From Coleofasciculus sp. FACHB-T130 (GTDB lineage: Bacteria; Cyanobacteriota; Cyanobacteriia; Cyanobacteriales; FACHB-T130): DNA of 64,000 bases. Both the position numbers and the translations under genes were made by a program. Below are positions 1 through 7,852 of this stretch, piece after piece. The stretch covers positions 19,152 through 83,151 of the forward strand of contig NZ_JACJOG010000039.1 of the NCBI RefSeq assembly GCF_014695375.1, in the 5' to 3' direction. Position 1 is the first letter of the stretch. Each line of letters starts with the position of its first letter. A model generated the notes under the pieces. It did no database searches. It was not told the DNA's origin and saw nothing but the letters and a program-made list of their open reading frames with translations.

Positions 1-185
1 CGATGAATAGTACCAACGCAAGGGTTTAACTTATGTCGAAGCAAGGACGCCCTGGGGCTAAGGCGGCGTAAAGCAGCTTATAGGGCAACACTTAATCCTT
101 CCTTCTTGCTTGTCTTCCCTCACTAGCGGGGAATAGAGGAAGGTACGGGGAGGGAGAAATCCTACTTTCCCCGTTAATGAGGGAT

Positions 186-1418
186 TTAAGGTGAATGCAG
201 CACCTGTTCATAACGAGATCCGGCGCTTTCCCAGGTGTATTCTGTTTCGATGAGCGATCGCGCATTTTTCGATAACTGCTCTCTAAGATTCGCATCTTCA
301 AACAACTTAGCGATCGCATCCACATACTCTTCCATCCGATTAGCCCGTAACGCGCGTAACGGCACGCTTTCCCCGTCCACCGCTAATCCTTCCAAACCGC
401 GATCGCTGCCCACTACGGGCACCCCAGCTGCCATTGCCTCCAACGTTTTATTTTTGATCCCAAATCCTGTCCGCATCGGCACCACGCAGACGCAAGACTT
501 GTGCAAATACTCTGCCATTGAAGGTACACGCCCCGTAACCGTAATCCCAGGACGCTTCCCTAAATCTACAACTTCCGTTCCAGGACGAGCGCCCACCAAT
601 TCCAGCGTCGCATCCGGATATCGCTTCTGAACCTCCGGGAACACCTCCAAACTAAAAAAGCGCACCGCATCAATATTCGGCGTGTTATCCATCGCCCCAA
701 CAAAAATTAATCGGTGTCCTCCCGGATCGGCAGAACGCATGGGAAACTGAGTAAAATCTACCCCATTCGGAATCACCTGAATTTGGGCGTTGGGATTAAA
801 TTCCTGAATTTGTTGCTTATCTTCCTCCGTCGTCACCACAATTGCCGAAAATTTAGAACAGTAGCGCTGCTCATAGCGGCGCAACAGCGGCAAATTCAGC
901 TTGTCTCGTAATGGCTTCTCAGATGTCCCCGTTTCTAGCTGGTTCTTACACGTCCCGTAGACAGAACTATGAATATTTACCAGCGTCCGCAGCGCTGAGG
1001 TTTTCCCATCCTTGCGCCGCCACTCAGGGCGCACATAGATTTCATTCACGCAATGTTCGCAAGTAATCGCCTCAAACTTGCCAGCAGCAACTGCTTCATC
1101 CACCCATTTCTGAATCTCTGGCGAGTAGAGAGACAGCACGCTGGGGGGTGTTCCCTCCTGCAAAAACGTACTGAAGCGCCGCAGTTTCCCCAACACTCCT
1201 CCTTGAGAATTTTCCCGTGGACGAGAAAAAACCACCAACTCGTCCACCCACTCTTGTAGTCCTTTTATTTCTTCGTCCGTAACATCTCCACTGCGCTGCG
1301 TAATTAGAGTAATTGCATGGCTAGACTTGAGATACTTGAGTAAATTAAACGTCCTTACTTGCGTTCCCCCCCGTGTTGGCGGATAGGGAAAGGTGGAAGA
1401 GAGCATTAAAATCTTCAT
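186..1418 (-). CDS. Glycosyltransferase, family 4 (GT-B fold)
   Basis: This 410-residue protein is likely to move a sugar from a nucleotide donor to a surface polysaccharide or glycolipid at the cytoplasmic face. The N-terminus (MKILMLSSTFPYPPTRGG) is the donor-independent start of GT-B enzymes with the glycine-rich loop. The C-terminal half has VIPNGVDFTQFP at about residue 226, then MRTGFGIKNKTLEAMAAGVP at about 325 and VVGSDRGLEG, which form the usual GT4 nucleotide-sugar site with the acidic residue of the E-x7-E region. Length is normal for the family. It resembles the TIGR03087-like glycosyltransferases of exopolysaccharide loci. The gene is divergent from the family 2 glycosyltransferase at 1546, with a 127-bp shared upstream region, so both may serve one glycan. 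Substrate cannot be told. Confidence 0.85.
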   Translation of the reverse strand: MKILMLSSTFPYPPTRGGTQVRTFNLLKYLKSSHAITLITQRSGDVTDEEIKGLQEWVDELVVFSRPRENSQGGVLGKLRRFSTFLQEGTPPSVLSLYSPEIQKWVDEAVAAGKFEAITCEHCVNEIYVRPEWRRKDGKTSALRTLVNIHSSVYGTCKNQLETGTSEKPLRDKLNLPLLRRYEQRYCSKFSAIVVTTEEDKQQIQEFNPNAQIQVIPNGVDFTQFPMRSADPGGHRLIFVGAMDNTPNIDAVRFFSLEVFPEVQKRYPDATLELVGARPGTEVVDLGKRPGITVTGRVPSMAEYLHKSCVCVVPMRTGFGIKNKTLEAMAAGVPVVGSDRGLEGLAVDGESVPLRALRANRMEEYVDAIAKLFEDANLREQLSKNARSLIETEYTWESAGSRYEQVLHSP

Positions 1419-1545
1419 CGTAGACTGAGCGTTTGGTTAGATTTTACGGAGAGGGATAATATCGATACTATAGACTTTCGCCTCCTACTAGACTGGCCAG
1501 AGCGTGTCTCTACTGCGTAAAAATAATCAGTAACAACTTCAGCTT

Positions 1546-2538
1546 ATGCCCAAAGTTAGCATTTCCATCCCCACCTACAATCGAGCTAATTTGTTGCCTT
1601 ATGCAGTAAATAGCGTACTGGCTCAAACTTATACAGATTTTGAACTAATCATCTGTGACGATGGTTCTACTGATGACACCCCAGAAGTCGTGAGTCAATG
1701 GAACGATCCGAGAATTCGCTATATCCGGCACCCGGTTAATATTAAGCGCAGCCGAAATATGCGTTCTGGTTTTGATGCCGCTGGTGGAACTTATTTTATT
1801 AAGTTTGACGATGATGATGCGTTAACGCCTGAATTTTTAGAAAAAACGGTAGCTGTTTTAGACGCTAATCCAACCATAGATTTTGTTTGTACAAACCACT
1901 GGATTATAGATGCCAGGGGAGAAAGAAATGAATCAGCTACTTTAGAAAATTCTGCTAAGTGGGGGAAGGACAAACTCAACGAGGGAATGATTCCGGATTT
2001 AATTACGGAAACTTTCCAAAAACAAAGCTTACAGGTTGGTTCTACGCTCTTTCGGATGGAGTGTTTGAAAGAAGTTGATTATATGCGCCCGGAAGCAGAT
2101 GGTTGTGAGGATTTTGATTTACTGGTGAGGTTAGCGATCGCAGGCAAAAATGGATACTTCCTGCCAGAATTTTTGATGGAATATCGAATGCATGGCGGTC
2201 AAACCAGTCTGAAACAAAATATTCACTTTTTAAAAGCAAAATCTTTCTGTCTAAATAGTTACAAATTTCCGGAAGAACAATTAGAAAAAGCCCGATTAAA
2301 TAAACTTGCCGGAACCCGGAAAGCACTGGGCTTAAGGCTGATTGAAAATGGCGAAACCTCAGAAGGACGCAAGCTTTTGCAAGAATCTAGCCAGATTTTG
2401 GGGAGTTCGCGTCAAGCAACCTTTGGGATTATGCTGTCTTATTTGCCTACTAGCTTGCGGCAATTCGCTCTCCAAACCTTTCGTCAACTTCGCCCTAAAG
2501 ATTACGCCGAGCAAGTTCGGAAAGCGGCTAATTCATGA
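1546..2538 (+). CDS. Glycosyltransferase, family 2 (GT-A fold)
   Basis: The protein has 330 residues and an inverting GT-A domain at the N-terminus. It starts with SISIPTYNRANLLPYAVNS, followed by the nucleotide-binding ICDDGSTDD near residue 37 and the metal-binding acidic run FDDDDA at residues 87-92. The second half (EYRMHGGQTS) is typical of GT2 enzymes that act on surface polysaccharides. No membrane segment is evident, so it probably works as a peripheral cytoplasmic enzyme. It is divergent from the GT4 gene at 186-1418. The C-terminal 90 residues are helical and lysine/arginine rich. The sugar and acceptor are unknown. Confidence 0.88.
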   Translation: MPKVSISIPTYNRANLLPYAVNSVLAQTYTDFELIICDDGSTDDTPEVVSQWNDPRIRYIRHPVNIKRSRNMRSGFDAAGGTYFIKFDDDDALTPEFLEKTVAVLDANPTIDFVCTNHWIIDARGERNESATLENSAKWGKDKLNEGMIPDLITETFQKQSLQVGSTLFRMECLKEVDYMRPEADGCEDFDLLVRLAIAGKNGYFLPEFLMEYRMHGGQTSLKQNIHFLKAKSFCLNSYKFPEEQLEKARLNKLAGTRKALGLRLIENGETSEGRKLLQESSQILGSSRQATFGIMLSYLPTSLRQFALQTFRQLRPKDYAEQVRKAANS

Positions 2539-2628
2539 GAAAGCAAATGGGAGCGATCGCTGTTCCCAGCTAGCTGGCGAAACACCGCGTTTAATGCGTT
2601 TCACCAAGTTAAATAATGAGGTTATTAG

Positions 2629-3315
2629 TTACTTTCGACTTGCATCAGCTTTGTTAAGAGCTGTAATAAATTGCTCTTTTTTTGTCATTTTTGTACGTCC
2701 TTCTATATTCCGTTCTTTCGCGATTGATTTTAGCTGCGAAAGTTTCATTATATCGTAGTCTGGTTTTTCAATTGGAGTCTTATCACCTTCCTTCTGTTCT
2801 ACTTTTTCTGGCTGATTCAGGAGCGGTTCAATTTTTTGAACAAATTCATCAATATGTTCGCTGATCCTGCTGCTAATCAGTTGAAGTTTTCTATCTATCA
2901 AACTTTCAATTTCAGGCAATAAACTTTCAAATTGTATTACCTTATTTGATGATTCAACCGTATTTAAAGGCTGTGTGTCAGCAACTTGGGATTCATTATT
3001 AAAATCTCGATTTCTCAGGACTTTAATCTGATCCATGAGAACTTCCTCATTTTCTGATTCAATAATGAAAGCTCCAATCATTTCTCCTTTACGGGGATCT
3101 ATCTCACGAGCCTTAACAGCGGCGTAGTATTCAAAGTGTCCGTTAACTACCTCATAGGATTCCCGACTGGTTCTGCGAATAACTAGAGGATTAATAATAC
3201 CTTCAGCTTTTAGAATTAACTCAGCAGTCAGATTTAACTCATCCTCTGAAAATTCTGAACGAGGAACATTAGAGTTGATTTTTTTTACTCCTACGAGCGA
3301 AGTAGATAATTTCAT
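2629..3315 (-). CDS. ParB-like N-terminal domain protein with C-terminal Rho_N/SAP-like domain
   Basis: The protein has 228 residues. Residues 1-100 look like a ParB/sulfiredoxin-type domain: target-set sentence IINPLVIRRTSRESYEVVNG, then GHFEYYAAVKA where classical ParB has a G-x-R-R box. Here the arginine pair is replaced, so CTPase activity is doubtful. The middle (about 110-175) is predicted coiled coil. Residues about 186-225 (MKLSQLKSIAKERNIEGRTK) match the Rho_N/SAP-like helix-extension-helix nucleic-acid binding fold. No helix-turn-helix of chromosomal ParB is visible. Its ATG overlaps the stop of the upstream ParA-fusion gene (ATGA at 3312-3315), so the two are translationally coupled. 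It is probably the DNA-binding partner of that ATPase. AT-rich coding and position suggest acquired DNA. Confidence 0.72.
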   Translation of the reverse strand: MKLSTSLVGVKKINSNVPRSEFSEDELNLTAELILKAEGIINPLVIRRTSRESYEVVNGHFEYYAAVKAREIDPRKGEMIGAFIIESENEEVLMDQIKVLRNRDFNNESQVADTQPLNTVESSNKVIQFESLLPEIESLIDRKLQLISSRISEHIDEFVQKIEPLLNQPEKVEQKEGDKTPIEKPDYDIMKLSQLKSIAKERNIEGRTKMTKKEQFITALNKADASRK

Positions 3316-4775
3316 ACAGTTAGTCCTATTGCTCGCAAAACTTCTTCTGCTAGTAAATTAAATTCTTGAGCGGAGGTAGAATCCGGCTTGAAATCAAGCA
3401 CCGAGATTGGATCTGGTATTTCCATGTTACCTACAATCTGAACTTTTTCGGTACACTTTGCTAGATCCTCTCTTTCATAAATAACGCTTTCCATTACGTT
3501 TAAACCATAGCGTTTGGGAATCACTTCTAAACGCCGTGGTAAGGTATATTGTACAAATCTTGAATTCGTAGATATTTTACTAGCAAGAACGCCTAATATT
3601 TCAATGGGTGGCTTATTAAAAAATTTTCTGAATTCATTATTTTTTTTAACAAATTCTTTGACATTTAATAACCCTTGATTCGCAAATGGTTTTAGATCCG
3701 AAGGAATCATTAGATAGTCGGCTGTAATTAGGGCAATTCTCGCATAAAGGTTTAATGATGGTGGTGTATCAATAATTACAACATCATATTGAGCTTCTAC
3801 TACTTTCAGTTTTTGCAGGAGCATTACCTTACTGGAATCCTGTTGATTTAGCTCAGTTTCGTATTGCATTAAACTGATGTGGGAAGGCAATACATCAATT
3901 TCCGGGTTAGTATATTGAGATTTTTTAGCAACTTCGTTGATGGCGTAAAAATCTTCTGACTGCAATAAATGACGAACATTGCAATCTTTTAGATCGTCTA
4001 GTTCTTCATCATCAAATTTTGCTAAACCTGCGGCAAAGGTAGTGTTAGCTTGACTATCTAAGTCAACAATAAGGACTTTTTTGCCTTTCTTTCTGATAGC
4101 AGCGGCTAGGTTGACTACAGTTGTTGTCTTGCCTACGCCGCCTTTGTTGTGGTAAACCGCAATTATTTTCACAGTATGTTGCCTTTCTTGTTGAATAATT
4201 GGTGTGGATCTGGGTTGAGAATTAGTTAATTCAGGCTGTAAGGTTTTTTCTTCTCTCGAAGGTTCATTTTGAGCGTTTTCAAGATTAATTTTGATATGGG
4301 TTGGATCTTCAGTAGTTTTTTCGTTTAAGTTATTTCTACCAATAAGAGTTTTTATAATGTCTATTTTAGAGCTAATCTCTCTGCCGGAACAGTGAAATAC
4401 TAGCTGAATATTATCCTGATTTTTTTTGTAAATTCTGAGTTCCTTGCCATTCGTTAACAATCCATATTCTACATTCAAACTCATTAAGTAGCGCTTGAGT
4501 CTGCCAGTATGTCTATTTAAGTTTTGATTGGGATGCTTTGCTTCCATTACAACGCTTAATGGCGAGTTGTCATCCAACACAAATGGGATGACTTGCGCTG
4601 CAAATGCCAAAAAGTCTAATCGAATACTGCCAACGGCAATCTCTTGATGCCAAGTTTCTGGAGTATATCCTAGCTGTGGCAGCAGATATTGAACGATGAG
4701 TTTACTTTCTACTTCACTCTCATTTCGGCAAAGCTCAGGGTTGAAGTTCAATTGTGTTCTTCCTCTCCACGGCAC
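3312..4775 (-). CDS. Fusion of HsdR_N-type PD-(D/E)XK domain and ParA-family ATPase
   Basis: The 487-residue protein has two parts. Residues 12-120 look like the N-terminal nuclease domain of type I restriction HsdR subunits: E21/E23 in the first helix, D54 in RLDFLAF, E78 and K80 in VVMEAKHP, and the closing strand YGLLTNGKELRIYKK. All PD-(D/E)XK residues are present. After a polar linker (about 150-200), a ParA/MinD ATPase begins: deviant Walker A HNKGGVGKTTT at 209-219 with the signature lysine K211, Walker A' VDLDSQAN at 237-244, and VVIIDTPPSL as Walker B. ParA proteins are normally 200-320 residues, so the extra 200 residues are an addition. The gene is coupled to the ParB-like gene downstream. 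Role could be partition of an integrated or lost replicon, or defence; the sequence does not decide. Confidence 0.8.
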   Translation of the reverse strand: MPWRGRTQLNFNPELCRNESEVESKLIVQYLLPQLGYTPETWHQEIAVGSIRLDFLAFAAQVIPFVLDDNSPLSVVMEAKHPNQNLNRHTGRLKRYLMSLNVEYGLLTNGKELRIYKKNQDNIQLVFHCSGREISSKIDIIKTLIGRNNLNEKTTEDPTHIKINLENAQNEPSREEKTLQPELTNSQPRSTPIIQQERQHTVKIIAVYHNKGGVGKTTTVVNLAAAIRKKGKKVLIVDLDSQANTTFAAGLAKFDDEELDDLKDCNVRHLLQSEDFYAINEVAKKSQYTNPEIDVLPSHISLMQYETELNQQDSSKVMLLQKLKVVEAQYDVVIIDTPPSLNLYARIALITADYLMIPSDLKPFANQGLLNVKEFVKKNNEFRKFFNKPPIEILGVLASKISTNSRFVQYTLPRRLEVIPKRYGLNVMESVIYEREDLAKCTEKVQIVGNMEIPDPISVLDFKPDSTSAQEFNLLAEEVLRAIGLTV

Positions 4776-4834
4776 TCATTGAAACCTTAAACCTACCTGA
4801 TTGTCCTCAGAGTGAGGTTTTTCGTATTAGGGTA

Positions 4835-4862
4835 TTGACCGCTTCTTAAAGACATGGGTCAA
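4835..4862. promoter_or_regulatory. Inverted repeat TTGACC/GGTCAA upstream of the ParA-fusion operon
   Basis: TTGACC at 4835-4840 and GGTCAA at 4857-4862 form a spaced dyad 60-87 bp upstream of the ParA-fusion start at 4775. A shorter dyad CCTCA-GAG-TGAGG lies at 4805-4817. Partition operons are commonly autoregulated through operators in this position, so an operator or parS-like site is possible. This is inference from position and symmetry only. Confidence 0.3.
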
Positions 4863-4913
4863 GTTCCTTTTAAAGTTTAGCGTCTGCTCAACTGGCAGTG
4901 GCAAAAGTGAGTT

Positions 4914-4964
4914 GGATGCGATCGCTCTTTATGTATGCCGCTATCCGAAGAAACGATCGCATCC
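4914..4964. terminator. HIP1-containing long inverted repeat, possible terminator
   Basis: GGATGCGATCG (4914-4924) and CGATCGCATCC (4954-4964) are perfect 11-bp arms separated by 29 bp. The structure lies 18 bp beyond the stop of the HHL1-like gene and before the ParA-fusion gene, both on the minus strand. It could end the first transcript. There is no clear U-tract, so a processing or cruciform structure is equally possible. Confidence 0.35.
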
Positions 4965-4981
4965 TTGCACTAAACAACAAA

Positions 4982-5416
4982 TTAACCCCGTTTCAATAGC
5001 CCAGAGAAGCTATTCTTCAGCTTATCGATCGTTGCTTGAATCGCGTTCGGGACAGATGGCTGAGGAGGAACGGCAACTTGGATTGGCTCATCTGCATATT
5101 CAGAACCCTTGAGGCGATAGCCATATTCCAAATTGTTCTGGTTCTTGCGGAGGACGGGAAATAGACGGAAGGCTCCTTGGCGTAAGTCTTCTTGGGTGTC
5201 GAAGATGGCTTGATTAATCTTACTGGTGCGATTCACCGCTAGGGAACCGACTGGAAACCAGTTTTTTTTACCTTGGATGCGAATGTAAATATTGAATTCT
5301 GGTACTCCGTCCCCCTTCATCTTGTCGTACTGCTTGGATGCTTCCGCGCGTTTGGTGGAGCTTTTGGGAGTTTTTTTGGTTTTTTGAACTTTGCCAAATC
5401 CACTATTAGTTGTCAT
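4982..5416 (-). CDS. HHL1-like conserved cyanobacterial protein (DUF6523 type)
   Basis: The protein has 144 residues. After a basic, lysine-rich N-terminus (1-35), the segment FNIYIRIQGKKNWFPVGSLA followed by VNRTSKINQAIFD resembles, as I remember it, the cyanobacterial relatives of plant HHL1 (hypersensitive to high light 1), a thylakoid protein that helps protect and repair photosystem II. The region ends with LEYGYRLKGSEYADEPIQVA. A proline-rich linker and an amphipathic helix close the protein. No membrane segment is clear. The gene is divergent from the ParA at 5751 with 334 bp between them. Family assignment rests on memory of the motif, so function is tentative. Confidence 0.6.
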   Translation of the reverse strand: MTTNSGFGKVQKTKKTPKSSTKRAEASKQYDKMKGDGVPEFNIYIRIQGKKNWFPVGSLAVNRTSKINQAIFDTQEDLRQGAFRLFPVLRKNQNNLEYGYRLKGSEYADEPIQVAVPPQPSVPNAIQATIDKLKNSFSGLLKRG

Positions 5417-5750
5417 AGATATTGATTGGTGTTTTGCTTTATTTATAAAAGTTTACATAATTTTCAGAAATCTGGGATAGTTGATTTCAGCGCAAGTTCT
5501 GGGCAAACGCTGTAGGGTAAGAGAAGCGATCGCACGTGCCATCGCTATTCTGGAGAGATTCCGCTTTGATTGGCGATATCCGTGACGAACGGAACACCGC
5601 GATCCCAAATCGTCGCAACTCTCATATCGCGCTATTGCCTTACGACGGCGAATCCAAGATTATTATTAAGGCTGTAACAGTTGACCAGGGATTGAGTGAC
5701 TGCGATTCGCTTTGTATTTAGCGGGGCGTAGGCTTGAGAGGAGCTAACAA

Positions 5751-6692
5751 ATGGGATATGTAATTGCAACGGTAAACATGAAAGGCGGCGTCGGTAAGAC
5801 GACTCTCAGTGTCAACTTGGCGACTTGTTTAGCCAAACATCATGGGAAACGGGTTCTAGTCGTCGATTTAGACACGCAAATCAGTGCTACGCTCAGCCTG
5901 ATGTCCCCACAGGACTTTGGAAAGAGCCGGAAAGAGAAACGCACGTTGAGACAGCTGGTCTATAAAGCAGTTAAACCCGATCTTCCAACCAATCTTTCAA
6001 TCCAAGATATTATTCAGCCTTACGTTTGTACGGTTAAAGGGCTGGATTTATTGCCGGGGGATATCGATCTCTACGATGAATTTTTAGTGTCTGAGATGCT
6101 CCATGAAAGAGCGCTAAGGGATGGCAATAGTAACTTCATTCAAGTTTGGAATGAGTTTGAAAAGCAATTAGTCAGAGGGATTTTACAGCCGATAATTAAA
6201 GATTACGACTTCATTATTCTGGACTGCGCTCCTGGCTACAATCTTTTGACTCGTAGTGGGATTGTCGCTAGTAATTTCTACTTGCTGCCAGCTAGACCAG
6301 AACCTTTATCCGTTGTAGGAATTCAACTGCTAGAAAGACGGATTAATAAGCTCAAAGAAAGTCATAATTTGGATGGCTTACTCAATCTCCGCCTGATGGG
6401 AATTGTCTTTATTATGTCAGGGAACATTCTGAGTGGAAGATATTACCAGCAAGTGATGCAGCGAGTTACTGAAGATTTTACCCCGGCTCAAATTTTCAAA
6501 ACCCGCATTCCAATGGATGTAAATGTCTCTAAGGCAGTTGATAGTTTTACCCCGGTGAGTCTCAACAACCCCAATTCATCTGGCTCTAAAGCATTCCTTA
6601 AGTTAACGCAAGAGTTTTTACAGAAGTTACAAGTTTCTGGTGGTATCTACCAGGCTCCAGAAGCCAAGGTGAACTTAGCCAACCTCGATTGA
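5751..6692 (+). CDS. ParA/MinD-family ATPase (orphan)
   Basis: This 313-residue ATPase has the deviant Walker A motif MKGGVGKTTLS at residues 10-20 with signature lysine, Walker A' VVDLDTQIS at about 36-45 and FIILDCAPGYN as Walker B. These proteins dimerise on ATP, bind DNA or membrane, and position chromosomes, plasmids or protein cargo. The C-terminal region (QIFKTRIPMDVNVSKAVDSF) is the usual ParA tail. There is no ParB next to it. It differs from the carboxysome positioner McdA, which in many cyanobacteria lacks the signature lysine. The ribosome binding site GAGGAG lies 7 bp before the ATG. It is not closely similar to the ParA half of the fusion at 3312-4775. Confidence 0.88.
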   Translation: MGYVIATVNMKGGVGKTTLSVNLATCLAKHHGKRVLVVDLDTQISATLSLMSPQDFGKSRKEKRTLRQLVYKAVKPDLPTNLSIQDIIQPYVCTVKGLDLLPGDIDLYDEFLVSEMLHERALRDGNSNFIQVWNEFEKQLVRGILQPIIKDYDFIILDCAPGYNLLTRSGIVASNFYLLPARPEPLSVVGIQLLERRINKLKESHNLDGLLNLRLMGIVFIMSGNILSGRYYQQVMQRVTEDFTPAQIFKTRIPMDVNVSKAVDSFTPVSLNNPNSSGSKAFLKLTQEFLQKLQVSGGIYQAPEAKVNLANLD

Positions 6693-6744
6693 AGATTCGT
6701 AATGAGCGGTTAACGGTGGATTGATTAACCTCCGATTTTTTTGG

Positions 6745-6774
6745 GTAGGGGCTTTTTCTGTGCCATGCCCCTAC
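6745..6774 (+). terminator. Hairpin after the orphan parA
   Basis: GTAGGGGC (6745-6752) and GCCCCTAC (6767-6774) pair perfectly around a 14-nt loop, 52 bp after the ParA stop codon. There is no long U run directly behind it. It is the likely 3' end of the parA transcript. The rest of 6775-7311 holds no credible gene: one 86-codon frame (6721-6981) lacks any recognisable content. Confidence 0.5.
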
Positions 6775-7311
6775 TTAATCCACGTTCCGAAGGTTCCTAT
6801 CGCCCTAGGATTCTCTGCTACGGACTTGTATGGGTTTCGTGGATGCGACGCTCGTATCCTTCATACCCGCGATTCCCACTTAACTTTGTTTCATAATCTG
6901 AATAGTAGCTCTCTCCAACAACATGAATTTTGGTTTCATTTACTGGTGCTTCTGGAGATGCCTGCTAAAGTAAAAATATGAAGCTAAAAAGCTTCCCTGA
7001 CAGATTCTACAGCGCGGTTCACATACGACTTGAGAGGTAAAAACGCTGTTTCATTTAACATCTGTCTCATCCAACAACAGCAGCACTCATCCAGAAGGCT
7101 GATATTTCCTAAGCTAGTGACTAGGGAGCGATGCAACTAAACTTTGTAAGTTAGTTCAACTCCACGTCGAATTGCCCATAAGAGGAAATCACTTAGCGAG
7201 TCTGGTTGGAGTGCTGTTGTTGTTTTAAAGATTTAAATTTAATGAATCCAGCATTTCCAAACAAGGAAGCAATTCAAAAGTAATGCGATCGCTTGCAACA
7301 AAATGTCTGTA

Positions 7312-7337
7312 GCAGGCAAATTATAAATTTTGCCTGC
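7312..7337 (-). terminator. Hairpin terminator of the cupin gene
   Basis: GCAGGCAAA (7312-7320) pairs with TTTGCCTGC (7329-7337), 18 bp beyond the cupin stop codon on the minus strand. On that strand the stem is followed by a T-rich stretch (TACAGACATTTTGTTG). This fits an intrinsic terminator. Confidence 0.6.
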
Positions 7338-7354
7338 GTTTGTGGTTTGTGTAC

Positions 7355-7720
7355 TCAAGCGTCGTAAATTGTTTCGTCTTCCTTACGCCACGCCGGATCG
7401 ACAATGCAGATAAACACCAACGGTTCAGTTCCGCAACTGTGAATAAATTGCTTGGCATTCGGCGGAATATACACCGCATCTCCAGGTTCTACCAACTGGG
7501 TTTCATCATCAATGTGCATCTCACCAGCACCGCTAAGGATGTAGTAAACCTCGGAAGTTGTTAGCGAGTGCGGCGTCGAAGTTTGTCCCACCGGCAGAAT
7601 CGCGTGAGCCAAGCTGTAACGCAATTCTACCGGCTGTTTATCTGGATGTAATAACTCCCTCAACTGAGTAGCATCACCGGCAATAAATTCTTCGCAGTCA
7701 TGGAGCTTTTGAATTAGCAT
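7355..7720 (-). CDS. Small single-domain cupin protein
   Basis: From the ATG at 7720 the protein has 121 residues, beginning MLIQKLHDCEEFIAGDATQL. A conserved cupin barrel follows: motif 1 around HSLTTSEVYYILSGAGEMHI (metal ligand His and Glu pattern) and motif 2 GDAVYIPPNAKQFIHSCG with the second histidine. It is likely to bind a divalent metal; whether it is an enzyme (isomerase, dioxygenase) or a sensor cannot be told. An upstream in-frame ATG at 7765 would add 15 residues that enter the left end of the IS unit, so 7720 is preferred. The gene is isolated between an intrinsic hairpin and the mobile element. Confidence 0.8.
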   Translation of the reverse strand: MLIQKLHDCEEFIAGDATQLRELLHPDKQPVELRYSLAHAILPVGQTSTPHSLTTSEVYYILSGAGEMHIDDETQLVEPGDAVYIPPNAKQFIHSCGTEPLVFICIVDPAWRKEDETIYDA

Positions 7721-7807
7721 TCTCGATTCAGAGAGTAAAAAAACACCCGCAGTAATCTTACCCAAAAATTACGGGTTTAAAGCCCCGTCCTTCTAGGGCG
7801 ATTTTTC

Positions 7808-7839
7808 TGTGTTTATAGCAATAAGTTGCTATAAACACA
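7808..7839 (+). promoter_or_regulatory. Perfect 13-bp hairpin before tnpB
   Basis: TGTGTTTATAGCA (7808-7820) and TGCTATAAACACA (7827-7839) pair perfectly around a 6-nt loop, ending 13 bp before the tnpB start codon. It may be a left-end hairpin recognised by a Y1 transposase, or a structure limiting tnpB translation. Confidence 0.55.
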
Positions 7840-7852
7840 GTAGGATATTCCC

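Noticed and set aside
92..325. 77-codon minus-strand frame at the left edge
   Set aside because: Overlaps the 3' end of the glycosyltransferase in another frame and is low in protein-like signal.
6721..6981. 86-codon plus-strand frame after parA
   Set aside because: Includes a terminator hairpin, has no ribosome binding site and no protein-like pattern.
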